64,000 bases of DNA from Omphalotus guepiniiformis (Eukaryota > Basidiomycota > Agaricomycetes > Agaricales > Omphalotaceae), in assembly GCA_028554645.1 (NCBI GenBank), contig JAQOOI010000015.1:1-64000 (forward strand), in the 5' to 3' direction. Shown one piece after another: positions 1 through 10,115 of this stretch; positions within the stretch are counted from its first letter, which is position 1, and every line of letters starts with the position of its first letter. A program made the translations under genes and the position numbers. The notes below the pieces were generated by a model. It made no database searches. It saw nothing but the letters and a program-made list of their open reading frames with translations, and was not told where the DNA came from.

Positions 1-3000
1 CCAAACCAGGATATTACGGTCGATTTAGCGGGTGCGCGCGATTTGCTCTACTTGGTATATCCTCACTAAAATTCAGGTATAAATTACGCCATTTTTTCCG
101 ATGATGCCACCCCTCTACTTTACTGCAACAGAAAATGCCACACCTCCAAGGAAAACGCCTGAAATTGCAGGCCAAGTCTGCGACGAGGTTGCTATGACGG
201 GGGTTGTGTTTATGAACGAGAGCGGTGGTGTTTTTTATTGAGGCTTGGCGCACAGCCTGTATGATATCTTCTTTCCTCCGCCCTTGCGCTCAGGTGGCGG
301 CAGTCAGCAATAACAAAACAAAGATTCCTCGTCATGTGTGCGCCTAGATGCAGAAAGGTCCTCGTGTGTGGGTTTTAGCTGGTTGCAACTGATGTCGCAG
401 AGCCTCCATTATTTATCAGACACGAGCTGCATTATTGAGGAAAACAATTGTCCCCAGTGCCTTCAGAACATTCGTCTCGGACGTATTGATTCGCAATATG
501 CGTACTGGGTGGCGTACCCAATTCTCGTCCGGGACGTCCTGTATAACGTTTCAAATTCCAGAATCTGTTGGTCTCATCTAGTGGTGCTGGTAGTACAAGT
601 ACTCATCAGGTGAAGAAGGTACTTAACACTGTGACTCAATGGTCCGATGCAGAGTATTCGGCTCTGTGCTGGTGGAATCAGGCTTGAGGTGAGTGCACTA
701 GCACTTTTTGCCTTCGAAGTGGATCGTTATGCATAGTATCGCTCATAATCCATTTCTATTTTGAGGGCATACTGAGTAGATGCCTGGCGGACATTACCCC
801 TTCTTTTGTCCGCTGCTGGAGCGCCGCCGATTGGTATAGAGTGGGTGTTGTTTATAACCGACCGGCTCATTGTCCAGCGCTTGACAAACCTATGAATCAG
901 TATTGCAACAGACTCGACAGCTATGGACGCTGCGACCTTTTACGAAGGTGGCCCGCCTTTTCGGATGGGCGATTAATAATATGGTATTGATATCAAGGGG
1001 AGTTGCGAAAGTTCCTCACACGAAAACCTCCTATGCAATTACGACAAGATTGAACCAGCAAAACCTGGACAAGTACATAAATACCCTCGTTTACTTTCGC
1101 TCGTCCCCACCATGTTTTCAATGGCCGCAGAAACTGGACAGTCTGTGGAATTTACGTATACCAAAGCAATATGTAGTGGAGAGCGCGTCAAATCTCACTT
1201 TATCGTGCTGAAAACGCTTGAGGATCCACCGCGGTTCCTTTGATCGTCAAATATCTCAGATCGGTAGTGGGGGGGGGGGGGGGGGTACGAACCTCAACGA
1301 ATATCTTGCAGACTTGGACTATGCCCCAAAGCTGTACTAATTGCGGTCTGCTTGATGGAAAACATGATGTTCGAGAGTCTGCGGAGTAAGCCAGAGGGAA
1401 GAATCCTGGTGGAGGGGGGCGGAATTTACCTGGGACGCAACGGGCGTAATTGGTCGTAATGGAAGACATCTCGGAAAGCGCCCGAAGCGCGTTAGACAGG
1501 CGTAATAACAATAGACATGGCCTCAGACTGTCGCGCATGTAGATATCCGAGAAGGCGGCGTCGCAGCTCCTGCAACACCAAGGAGTGGGTGTTACGGAGG
1601 TGATCATACTCCGCCATCCTAACGTTTGTTTTTCGTAGTGCGAAACGGTGGCAAAGTTGGTTTGGACTTTGAATTGGAGTGGAACAAAGAGGGGTGGGAG
1701 GGCTTTTTCTATTTCCGATATGGGATTGTCTAGCCAGTTGTGTTCCAAGTGGCCCAAAAAAAAAAACCCTGAGGGAGACTTTGCTGAACCACAAAAGGCC
1801 GATTTTCAGCCCAACAGCATGATCTGGAATATGTTGGAAAAATGTTTTTTTCGCATTAGTGTCCTTCGTTTTGCTCCACTTTTTTTGTGGCATTTGTATT
1901 TTCCTTTTAATTATGTACATCATGTTGAATTTGAGGTCTATCAAGGAACTACGAGGAGGCTCTGCAAGCCGCCAGCGGCTTCGTGAAGGTCTGAAAATCC
2001 TTAGGCAGGCGAGATTCTCCATGAAAAAACAACTAAGTCCACTTGCGCTAGGATTCGCGACCCTCAATGTACCACGTGGGTGAAGCACGAATGTTGGCGG
2101 TAGCGACTGCACGGAAAAAAAAAAAAGGGGACTGCACAGAAAAAAAGGCGATTTCATATTACAAACTTCACTCCATGCAATTCGCACGATGTCAAAGGCG
2201 AGCACTAGGTATGCCGTCTCCATTCTTGAATCGTGGTTTAGTGTGCTGATGCAGAGGAAAACTTAGGGAAGAAAGTTTGAAAGGATGTCGTTGCCCATTC
2301 AAACTAAGTAAAATTAAGGTACAAGGTGAAAGGATGATGACAAGAATAAAATACGTGACGGGCGAGAAAGAGTTACTCTGACCGATCAAGGAAAACCTCG
2401 ACATGGCCTAGTCATTGTGCTCAGCGTCCCGACACCTCTATGGGCGAGCAGACCGTCTAACACCTCCGTCGTCTCTATGACTGCCCGAATCCAATCTCCC
2501 TTCAACATCAGCCGTTCCTCTATGTTCTCGTACTGCAAGCTCGTTCCCCACCACTTTAAGCATGCAAGCAACACTTAGCCCAACCATGATTGCCCCGAAT
2601 TTGTCCACGGTTTTCCAATAGCCAGCGTCAGGATGGAAACCCACAGAGCTTTGTCGGTTTTAGCTTTGACCACCAACTCCTAAATTTCAGAGAGAAACTG
2701 GACCCGAAGCCTGCTGTAATTTTCGGACTCGCTATTTGAGCGATTATACCTCGTGTTACAAACCCAATGCGACAGCTCCTCGGGTCTGCCCTCCGCCAGC
2801 AAGCCACGTCGTGGATTCTTCCAATGGTGAGACCGCTCAAGAACCACCCATCTTTCCAGTAAACAGCGGTACTCTTTGCCAAGGTGAACGTTCAAATAGA
2901 CAAAAGCCATGGAAAACCATTTACGTGGCATCTTCGTTTTCGGCCGCGTCTTGAGGATATTGAAGGACATGGCCGTCGTCGGTGTTAGTGATATCCTGAA

Positions 3001-4709
3001 TCTCTGGCGCGACGGCGTCAGAGTCAATATCTGCGCTGGGAGCTAGTGGGTGAGGACGAGTGTCATTAGCATCAGGCAGAAGATTAGGAAGGACCACTGT
3101 CAGGAATAGCTGGTCCCTGTGGTTGAGAGGCACCAAGTGTCTGCGGACCGTTGTCGGTGTTAGTGATATCCTGAATTCCTGGCGCGACGGCGTCAGAGGT
3201 CAATGTCTGCGCTGGGAGCTAGTGGGTGAGGACGAGTGTCATTAGCTTCAGGCGGGAAGATTAGGAAGGGGGACACTGTCAGAGAATAGCTGGTCCCTGT
3301 GGTTGAAGAGGCACCAAGTGTCTGCACAAATGTTGAGGCGTGAGGCCTCCTGGAGATTTCTGCCTGTCCTAGGATGGGATTTGGGAGCTGTTGACGGTGC
3401 TATTTACGACTGCTGTGTGGCTTGTGTTTCAGAGGGAGAGGGAGACAGTGGAGGGCGGGGAATCAGGGAAAGAGACCGTCAGGGGAATTTTTGAACCACT
3501 AGTTGCATCCTGTGATTGAGGTGCACCAAGTGTTTGCGGTTTTCGAGACGTGAGATCTTCTGAGGGTTTTCTGCTCGACCCGAGGATGAAGTTGGAGCTC
3601 TTGGCACAGCTCGAGCTTGGTGTGGCCGAAGAATCAAAAGGAGTTGGTACGTTAAGTTCTTGAGCCGGCTCTTCCGATTGATTTATTTCCTGATGGCAAC
3701 GTCAACATTCAGCAGTAGTATAGAGAAATGGGGCCATACCTTAGTGTCCATCGTACCTGGACCAGTAGGGCTGGTAGCCACTTTTCTCCATCTGAAAAGT
3801 TGCTCCTGGCCCGGAGTTGTGTACCTGTCAAATTTTCTGTGAGCCACCGTACCACGACAGTCCGCCCATCCCAACCTTTTCGCTTGTTGATTCGAAGCGA
3901 TCGCGGAGCAAAGCTAATTCCAGCCTAGTTTCCACCAATTCTCGATACAATTCCTTCCGTGCTCCATGAAGGGCCACAAGTGCTACCGAATCTGTGTTCT
4001 GATCAGAGTGTCAGATACGAGAGTGGAGTTCTCATGACAAACACACCATCAGGTCGTCCAACTCCTCGTCCATTAGTTGTATTCTTTTCTTGAGAAGTTG
4101 GTTTTCCATAGTTAATGCTTCATTCTGCTGGTACAGTTCGGCGGTGGGGTGCGTTATGACCCTGACTTTCTATTCAACCATGTACATTAGTGAGATTGCT
4201 GAGTTTATAGGAACACCTACTGAATTTCGAGACAAACGAGGCGAGTTCGAAGAGGGGTGGGCCTTTCTCTTCCGGTTCATGGATTGTGGTTGCGTGGATG
4301 CATGACCTACAACCCGAGTGGCGAATATATACAGAAGGTGAACCAGGGGCGAACAAAGCATTATTGGTGCTTATCTAAGCTCCAAGTCAAAGCGGGAAGC
4401 ACAAACTGTCCCCCAATCGGCGCCACGCTGTCCAGGTTCGAATCGAAACCCGAGCGGCGAAGAAAAGCGAAGAAAGTCATGCCAAATACGCGATATTCCA
4501 TGACCGATTTTTCATTACACACATCTACGATCTGATGTTACAGAAATAATTCTAGACCATCGAACATTGAAGGATGAGCCAGTATATTATCAGCGATCTC
4601 GCAACATTTTGCTATAGACTTGTGTTCATAGAGTATAAGTACTATTGTTCTTGTAGGACATTCAAGTCACCATCGAAAGCGTTACTTTGAGCTCCGTGGT
4701 CCGGGGAAG
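1..4709. other. Left flank without a supportable gene
   Basis: Many short open frames occur on both strands, but none shows a recognisable domain, exon chain or good codon pattern. Visible structure is limited to a run of 17 G (1269-1285), A-rich runs near 1756 and 2116, and a tandem duplication at 2977-3325. The part next to 4710 must belong to the 3' non-coding side of the CACTA element whose last exon lies at 4710-4715. I could not find the CACTA terminal repeat, so where that element ends is unknown. Confidence 0.5.
2977..3325. repeat. Two tandem copies of a ~176-bp unit
   Basis: A unit beginning GTCGGTGTTAGTGATATCC at about 2977 recurs at 3153 with a few substitutions and small indels (for example GAATCTCTGG versus GAATTCCTGG). 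The downstream words GTGGTTGA and CACCAAGTGTCTGC close each unit, and a more diverged trace of the same end appears near 3514. On the minus strand part of it is open but with no recognisable product. Confidence 0.8.
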
Positions 4710-4777
4710 CTAATCCTGTCGTAGACATGCGTAAGAACGATGTGAGGTTAGGTGCTCTAAGGCAAGAACTTACTCGG
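4710..4777 (-). CDS. Terminal intron and last exon of the split CACTA transposase gene
   Basis: Reading the minus strand from 4777, the target-duplication bases CCGA are followed at once by GTAAGT (4773-4768). A 58-nt intron with a CTAAC branch-like word ends at CAG (4716). The remaining exon (4715-4710) is GAT TAG. Joined in phase to the part at 21333-25800, this ends the transposase one residue after the insertion point. It is the 3' end of the gene cut off by retrotransposon 1. The intron length and signals are typical for basidiomycetes; the join is inferred from phase and the shared TCGG. Confidence 0.65.
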
Positions 4778-6621
4778 TGTTGCGTCAAAAAGCCTTTCAG
4801 TACTGAAATCTATCAGATTGAAGTAAATATGGAATGTTCAAGCATTGGAAACTGAACATAAAGGATTAGAGTCACCCCAGACTGCTAGTTAAGACATGAA
4901 ACATACTTGTACTCACAAGACCTAAGTGTAGTGTTTGCTACAGTACTGAATCTGGTACTAAGCAACTGTGACCAATGGGTTATACAAAGAGATACTAGTT
5001 ATGCCTCTCCAGATGTGTTGGAATTCCAATGTTCCATACCAGATTGAGTTGGTCAGACCCACCCTCTAATAACTAGAGACTCTACCAAGTGTTGTTGACT
5101 GTAATCCAAGGGGTTGATGGATTTTCACTTCAATTGATCAACTATCTAAGTCCTTTGGACTGATCAAAAGTTCCAGCTGGTCTTGCTAACTAAGTTGGCA
5201 CTATAAGATTGAATGCTGAGAATATGGGCAATCTTGAAGATTGTATTACCAGAGAAATATTGTACATTGAGTACTATGTGGATATAATGTCACTGAGATG
5301 AAATGCCAATCTGTGTAATAATGGAAGTAGATTCAAAGTTACATCTGCACAAATGAGTTAGATACTCAATACTCATGCTGGAAGGAGTTAGATACTGAAA
5401 ATGAGTATCTCTCTGGATCTGAGTATCTCTCTGAAATTCAGTAACCCTCTGAACTTGATGAAAGACAAAGGCACTCTAATTGGAGGTCTTAGACGAAACT
5501 ATGGGATAGAATACTGTCCTAGGAGAAGCTGGGAGCTATCCTAAACAAGAAATGTAACCTGAGTACAAATCTGACCAAAAAGAGATGTATAGGGGTAAAA
5601 CTTGAAATAAACAGTTACTGTACCTTACTGTGGCTGATAGAAACGATGAAGCATGGTCTAGATAAGCTCTAGAGCTTCTACACAACTCCTAATGCTGCCC
5701 TAGTAGAGGAGGATGTGCCAATTTTTGGAGAAACTTATAGGGGACCAGATTTGCAATGCACTGAGGAGAATGTCACCTGTCAGGATACTGGTTGCTATTT
5801 ACAGGTTCTGGACCTTTATTTAGGTACCCTGGGTACGCCCTAACACACCTAGAACGCGGACAAAGCGATATATTTCTGTTTTTATACCAATCTATACCCA
5901 AAGTTCCTACATTTTGACTATCTAACTGGAAAATTACCTAGAAAACTACCTAAAAAGAATCCAATCTCTGCTCAATTGATACTTACTTACTTTTGACTCA
6001 TTTACTGTTCAGATTACTCTTTTAATTTCGAGATATATGTTTGATTTTATGATTTAGTATATATAGCTTACAGAGTATCTATTTAGATTTTCTTAAGCAA
6101 GTACTGCCCAAAGCTCCAAGCCAAAGCAGGAAACCCTTCTTAGACGAAATATAGCCTGGCTCTTTAGAGTTCAGTTCGAGAAATATCCAGTTGTGAAAAC
6201 TTCTGTAAAGTCCCTTGTGGCAGATAAATTGAAAGAGATACTGAATCTTTGCTGAAACTGCTGTTCTGTCTGTGCTGAATCTGCCTGCTGAAACTGTCTG
6301 TGCTGCATCTGAAACTGTTCCCTGCATTGTCTGACCATTGGATCGAGTTTAAACATCGAGATTGATTGTCCTGAATCCCTCCTGAACCCTGAAAACCACC
6401 CTTACCTTCTGTCTGAATCTTGTGTTTTGAGATACCCTCTGCCATTTTTCACCCAGATTGAGATAAAGACATCTGTAACCCTGCAGATTTGAAGTTCAAT
6501 TGTTGCGTCTAACTGTGCGGAATCTCTGACAACGCCAGTCACACCTCACCCTACATCATTTTGATTTGAGTTGGATTGTGCTCATTTGAGTATCTCTCTC
6601 GTTCATTTCATAGTCACTACA
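4778..6621 (+). repeat. 5' LTR of retrotransposon 1
   Basis: Starts TGTTGCGTC and ends CACTACA. It matches 19489-21332 with two length differences seen: AAA versus AAAA near 5335 and five versus four T near 5716. A TATA-like AGTATATATAG at about 6056-6066 is a candidate promoter. The LTR contains two exact GAGTTAGATACT words (5355, 5385) and several GAGTATCTCT words. Confidence 0.95.
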
Positions 6622-6623
6622 TC

Positions 6624-6641
6624 TGGAGCCCACCGCGAGGG
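6624..6641 (+). other. Primer binding site of retrotransposon 1
   Basis: TGGAGCCCACCGCGAGGG begins 2 nt after the LTR. Its complement ends in CCA and can be parsed as a T-stem strand, a 7-nt acceptor strand (GGTGGGC), a U discriminator and CCA, as expected for a tRNA primer. The same 18 nt occur at the same place in retrotransposon 2. I cannot name the tRNA. Confidence 0.85.
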
Positions 6642-6791
6642 GTGGCTTTAGACTTGATAATTGAACTATCTGTGTATTTACACGTGTCTGGAAATAAATC
6701 TGGACTTTTTCTGTGTTGAACTTTGCCCTGTTCCTCACTTAGCAACAATTTCCTTGAAGTTGTTGAACCATCTATAAGTTTTATAACTTAG

Positions 6792-8709
6792 AGTTTGCTT
6801 GTCAAAATTAGCAGCTCACAGAGAAACACACGTCCTAGAAAGACTAAGAATTCTGAGAGAGCTGGAACAGAAGAATTGTCACTGAACCAGTCATCCAGAA
6901 GGAAAAGTTCCAAAGGAAAAGAGAAAGAAGTCATACCTGAACCAGATTCAAGTTCCCTTTCGTCTCTTTCGTCCCTAAGTACGATTCCTGAACGGAATAC
7001 ACCTCCAGATTTATCTGAACTCTCAGCTAGATACAAGAAAAATAAGAGGAACTTTGTTAACAGTCCTCAATATTTTGCCTTGACACATAAAAGAATCCCT
7101 GTTAAAATAATAAGGAACCCGAGAAACAATATGTCTACTCATGACAATGCTACTGGGAATGAAGCTCCCCAACAACAAGGACCTACCCAAGGACCTGTTG
7201 AGATGGAAGAGATCTTCATTTTTGGAAATGCAACAGGAATGCAGATTCCTGTTCCTGCTGCTAAAGAGTTGCAGAATGAGAAACTACCTAAAGTCTCTAA
7301 GCAGGCCCCCATCTTTGATAAGAAACATCCATCTGAACTAGTTGCATGGTTGGCAGAGCTGGAAGGCATCTTTGTGTCAACCGGAACTAAAACAGATGCG
7401 GCTAAAGTGATGTTGGCACTCAGATACATGGAGTTCCATACCCGTGAAGAGTTTCAACGGCTTCAAGCTGTTAAAGATTTGGATTGGGATGCTTTCAAAG
7501 AGGCATTAATGAAAAATTTCCCTGAATCTGCAGATAGAGGACTGGGATCTAGACAAAGATTGTATGCTATCATTGATGCATATAAGCTCATAGTGCTTGG
7601 TGCTATTCAGAAACTGATGGCATTTAAAAGAGAGTATGAGATTGAGTATGAGAAACTATCTTCTGGTACTACACCTGTAGTATCAAACTCAGAAGCTGTA
7701 GCTGGTTTCTTGAGTGCACTAGATGAACCCTTCAGAAGGAAACTTCTGGACCGCTTAGAAAACAAAGTGATCAATGGCCACTTACAAGTTCAGAGAGAGG
7801 ATGACCCTTTTACTCTGAAAGATGTAATGTCTGAGGCTGAAAAAAAAACTCTGTTCTGTAAAAAGAGCAGGGGGATACAACTTTGGTTTATTCTTGAATG
7901 GTCCAAATCTGGCAGAAGGATACTCTAGGATACTCCCAACAACTGAGCAGAATGCTACAAGGAAGTTATATGATCCTTACCAAGTAGCATCTACTGTGAA
8001 GTCAGAACCAGATCAGTGGGCAATGAAATTGTCTGCAACAGTGGATAGTCACCAGAACCAGTTTAACCAGATTAGACAAGCCCAGGAAACGAATCTGGCA
8101 GCTCTTGCAAAGCTATCTGAGACAGTTGCTAACTTGGCAAAAATGACCCAAGCAACTTCTAGCTCAGTTAGGATGAACATGAATGCTCCAAATTCCCAAT
8201 CTGGACCTGGAATGAACTCTAATGGACACAATAGTGTACAAAGATCGTCCCAGATGTCATCTGTGAATAACAATACTCATGCTGACTCCAATTGCTATAT
8301 GTGTGATGAGCCTGGACATAGATCTATGGACTGTCCACATCAACTTAGATTTATCAGGTTGGGGTGGATGATCAAAAATAGTGCTGGTAAATGGGCATTG
8401 AAAGATGGAGTATATTGGCCAAGAGCTGATCCATCTGATACTCGGTCTAAGAAAGAGAAGATTGAGGAAATTGCCAAAAGACATGGATGGGAACAACCTC
8501 CCCCTCATGTTGACCAGAACTTGTATGCTTTTGAAGATGAGGATTCTGCTATAGCAGGTCCCTCTCAAAGTAGTTCATTAGATGCTATCAACAGCCTTGT
8601 TGCTCAATTCAGTCAGGTTTGCAATACTTTGCAGAATCTGGCACCAGCAGCTAAATCTGAAACTAAGCAGATTTTGAAACGAGAAAACAACTCTGAGTCG
8701 AAAAACTAG
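6792..8709 (+). CDS. gag: Gag of retrotransposon 1, broken by one frameshift
   Basis: Structural capsid/nucleocapsid protein. The first part is open from 6792 to 7928, the second continues one frame later to 8709. A retrotransposon-gag-like region lies around the block KLPKVSK.APIFDKKHPSEL. A zinc knuckle C-x2-C-x4-H-x4-C starts at 8293. The break falls at the run of nine A near 7840-7848; with one A fewer the frame would run through and align with retrotransposon 2. The first ATG in frame is at 7131, yet about 110 codons upstream of it are open and similar to the corresponding region of element 2, so translation may begin at a non-AUG codon or after leader splicing (TTAG precedes 6792). The stop TAG overlaps the open protease frame, suggesting -1 frameshifting. 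Confidence 0.85.
8700..8706 (+). promoter_or_regulatory. Candidate -1 frameshift site gag to protease
   Basis: G_AAA_AAC in the gag frame (codons TCG AAA AAC) directly before the TAG stop. The protease frame is open through it from 8697. The string TCGAAAAACTA is identical at the same junction of element 2 (35087-35097). The heptamer is one base off the canonical X_XXY_YYZ, so reinitiation at the ATG 8 nt after the stop is a fair alternative. Confidence 0.5.
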
Positions 8710-8717
8710 AGTTTCCA

Positions 8718-10115
8718 ATGAAGGAGATTGGTGAAGAAGCTGTATATACTCAGAATCCTTCTCACAAAACAGGTCAATCTCCTGAGGAAAATAAACTTGT
8801 AAAGAAAAAGAGAGTTGAAGTGTTACTACCTACACTAAGACCATCTGAAAGGGAGAAATACAGACCCCCTGCTATGAGAAGAGAGCCCGTTCGTTTTGAA
8901 CTACCCGTTGATTCTGACACTGAGGAGATTGAATCTCCCTCTGAAAATAACAACGATGTTGCACGGAGAGTATCTAACCGTCCGTTTGATCATGTAAAGG
9001 CAATAGATAGGCCACCTATACCAAAGGGAATGCCTGTAGGAAGCCAGAACAAGGCAAATGAGACTGAAGGAGCTCAATCTGGAACTAAAGATGGAATGAG
9101 TAATGATACAAGGAATGCTATTGTATACACAAAGCCTCCGCGTAAATCTGAGCCCGATTTCAAGCTTAGAAACTCACTATTCAAACCGGGTCTAGCAGAA
9201 GAAATTGCAGACAAAATCTTTAGATCTGAGATAGATATAAGTAGTGGGGACCTCATTGCTATATCTCCGGCACTTCAGAAGATTATGCAGAGAAAATTGA
9301 AGAACAACAGGGTGTATAAGCGTCCTGTAAAGGCTTTTGTTCATGAAGTAAGGGATGAAGATGATCCTGATGGTATTCTACCAGAAGAAGATGTCAATCT
9401 GGTACAGGCAAATTATATGGTCTTTATTGAAGATATGGCCTATGAAAGGGAAGATGTGTTTATTGTCCTAGATGAAGACACAGATGACCTTAAGAAAGGC
9501 TCAGTGGTACACAAGGATGTTGTGGACCAGTATCAGAAAGATGTACCTCCAGAGGAGAGGAACAAGATCATTATAGTAGCCAGCCAGACTGACAGTCTAA
9601 AGGCAATCTACCCAAAGATTAATCACTCTGATCAACAAGTTGAGACAGTAGTTGATAGTGGTTCTCAAATCGTGTCCATGGATACAAGAGTAGCTATTGG
9701 ACTTGGTTTAAGATGGGACCCAGAGACTGTGATCCATATGCAAAGTGCAAATGGTCAATTACAGGCTACTAGGGGACTAGCAAGAAATGTACCATTTACC
9801 TTTGGAGAAATAACTATCTATATGCAGATTCACATAATAGATAAAGTGCCTTATGATGTTCTTTTGGGAAGACCATTTGATGTGTTAACAAGCAGTGTAG
9901 TCAGAAACTTTGAAACTGGAGAACAAGAGATCACCATTACAGATCCAAACAGTGGAATGAAGTGTACAATGGGAACATATGACAGAGGTAGAGGAATCAA
10001 GGTTAAACCTATTCCTGGTGAACCAAAGCTTGTCCCTGAAACACAGAAATCTGCGAGTGTCCCTGTGAAAAATGAGGGAGACTCTCAAAATTTTCATCGG
10101 ACCTCAATGAACTGA
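8718..10115 (+). CDS. Aspartic protease and flanking region, retrotransposon 1
   Basis: A 465-residue frame with a retropepsin-type active site D-S-G (residue 313, VVDSGSQIVSMD) and downstream ...VLLGRPFDVL, the Ala/Leu-Gly-Arg flap-end block of Gypsy proteases. It matures Gag and Pol. The N-terminal 300 residues are charged and probably disordered. The annotated start is the ATG at 8718, 8 nt after the gag stop, but the frame is open upstream to 8697 and could be entered by a -1 shift. It overlaps pol by about 40 nt. The same arrangement, with similar protein, exists at 35107-36459. Confidence 0.88.
   Translation: MKEIGEEAVYTQNPSHKTGQSPEENKLVKKKRVEVLLPTLRPSEREKYRPPAMRREPVRFELPVDSDTEEIESPSENNNDVARRVSNRPFDHVKAIDRPPIPKGMPVGSQNKANETEGAQSGTKDGMSNDTRNAIVYTKPPRKSEPDFKLRNSLFKPGLAEEIADKIFRSEIDISSGDLIAISPALQKIMQRKLKNNRVYKRPVKAFVHEVRDEDDPDGILPEEDVNLVQANYMVFIEDMAYEREDVFIVLDEDTDDLKKGSVVHKDVVDQYQKDVPPEERNKIIIVASQTDSLKAIYPKINHSDQQVETVVDSGSQIVSMDTRVAIGLGLRWDPETVIHMQSANGQLQATRGLARNVPFTFGEITIYMQIHIIDKVPYDVLLGRPFDVLTSSVVRNFETGEQEITITDPNSGMKCTMGTYDRGRGIKVKPIPGEPKLVPETQKSASVPVKNEGDSQNFHRTSMN

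Noticed and set aside
41..613. Short open frames at 14-253 and 338-613
   Set aside because: No recognisable content, starts or splice chain; not supportable as genes.
690..705. CACTA-like word TGCACTAGCAC as the possible end of the CACTA element
   Set aside because: No inverted partner found beyond 25800 and no 3-bp target duplication could be shown.
1200..2223. Overlapping minus-strand open frames of 185 and 243 codons
   Set aside because: No domain, no exon structure, composition driven by A/T-rich runs; best explained as chance.
4430..4470. tRNA-like B-box word GGTTCGAATCG
   Set aside because: The flanking bases do not form a T-stem, and no A box or acceptor stem is present.
4376..6131. 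Near-match of AAGCTCCAAG.CAAAGC in the left flank (4376) and in the LTR (6109)
   Set aside because: A single ~22-bp resemblance without further similarity; treated as coincidence.
6079..6445. Minus-strand open frames in the 5' LTR, repeated at 20790-21156
   Set aside because: Present only because the LTR is duplicated; no start context, no partner exon, and no counterpart in element 2.
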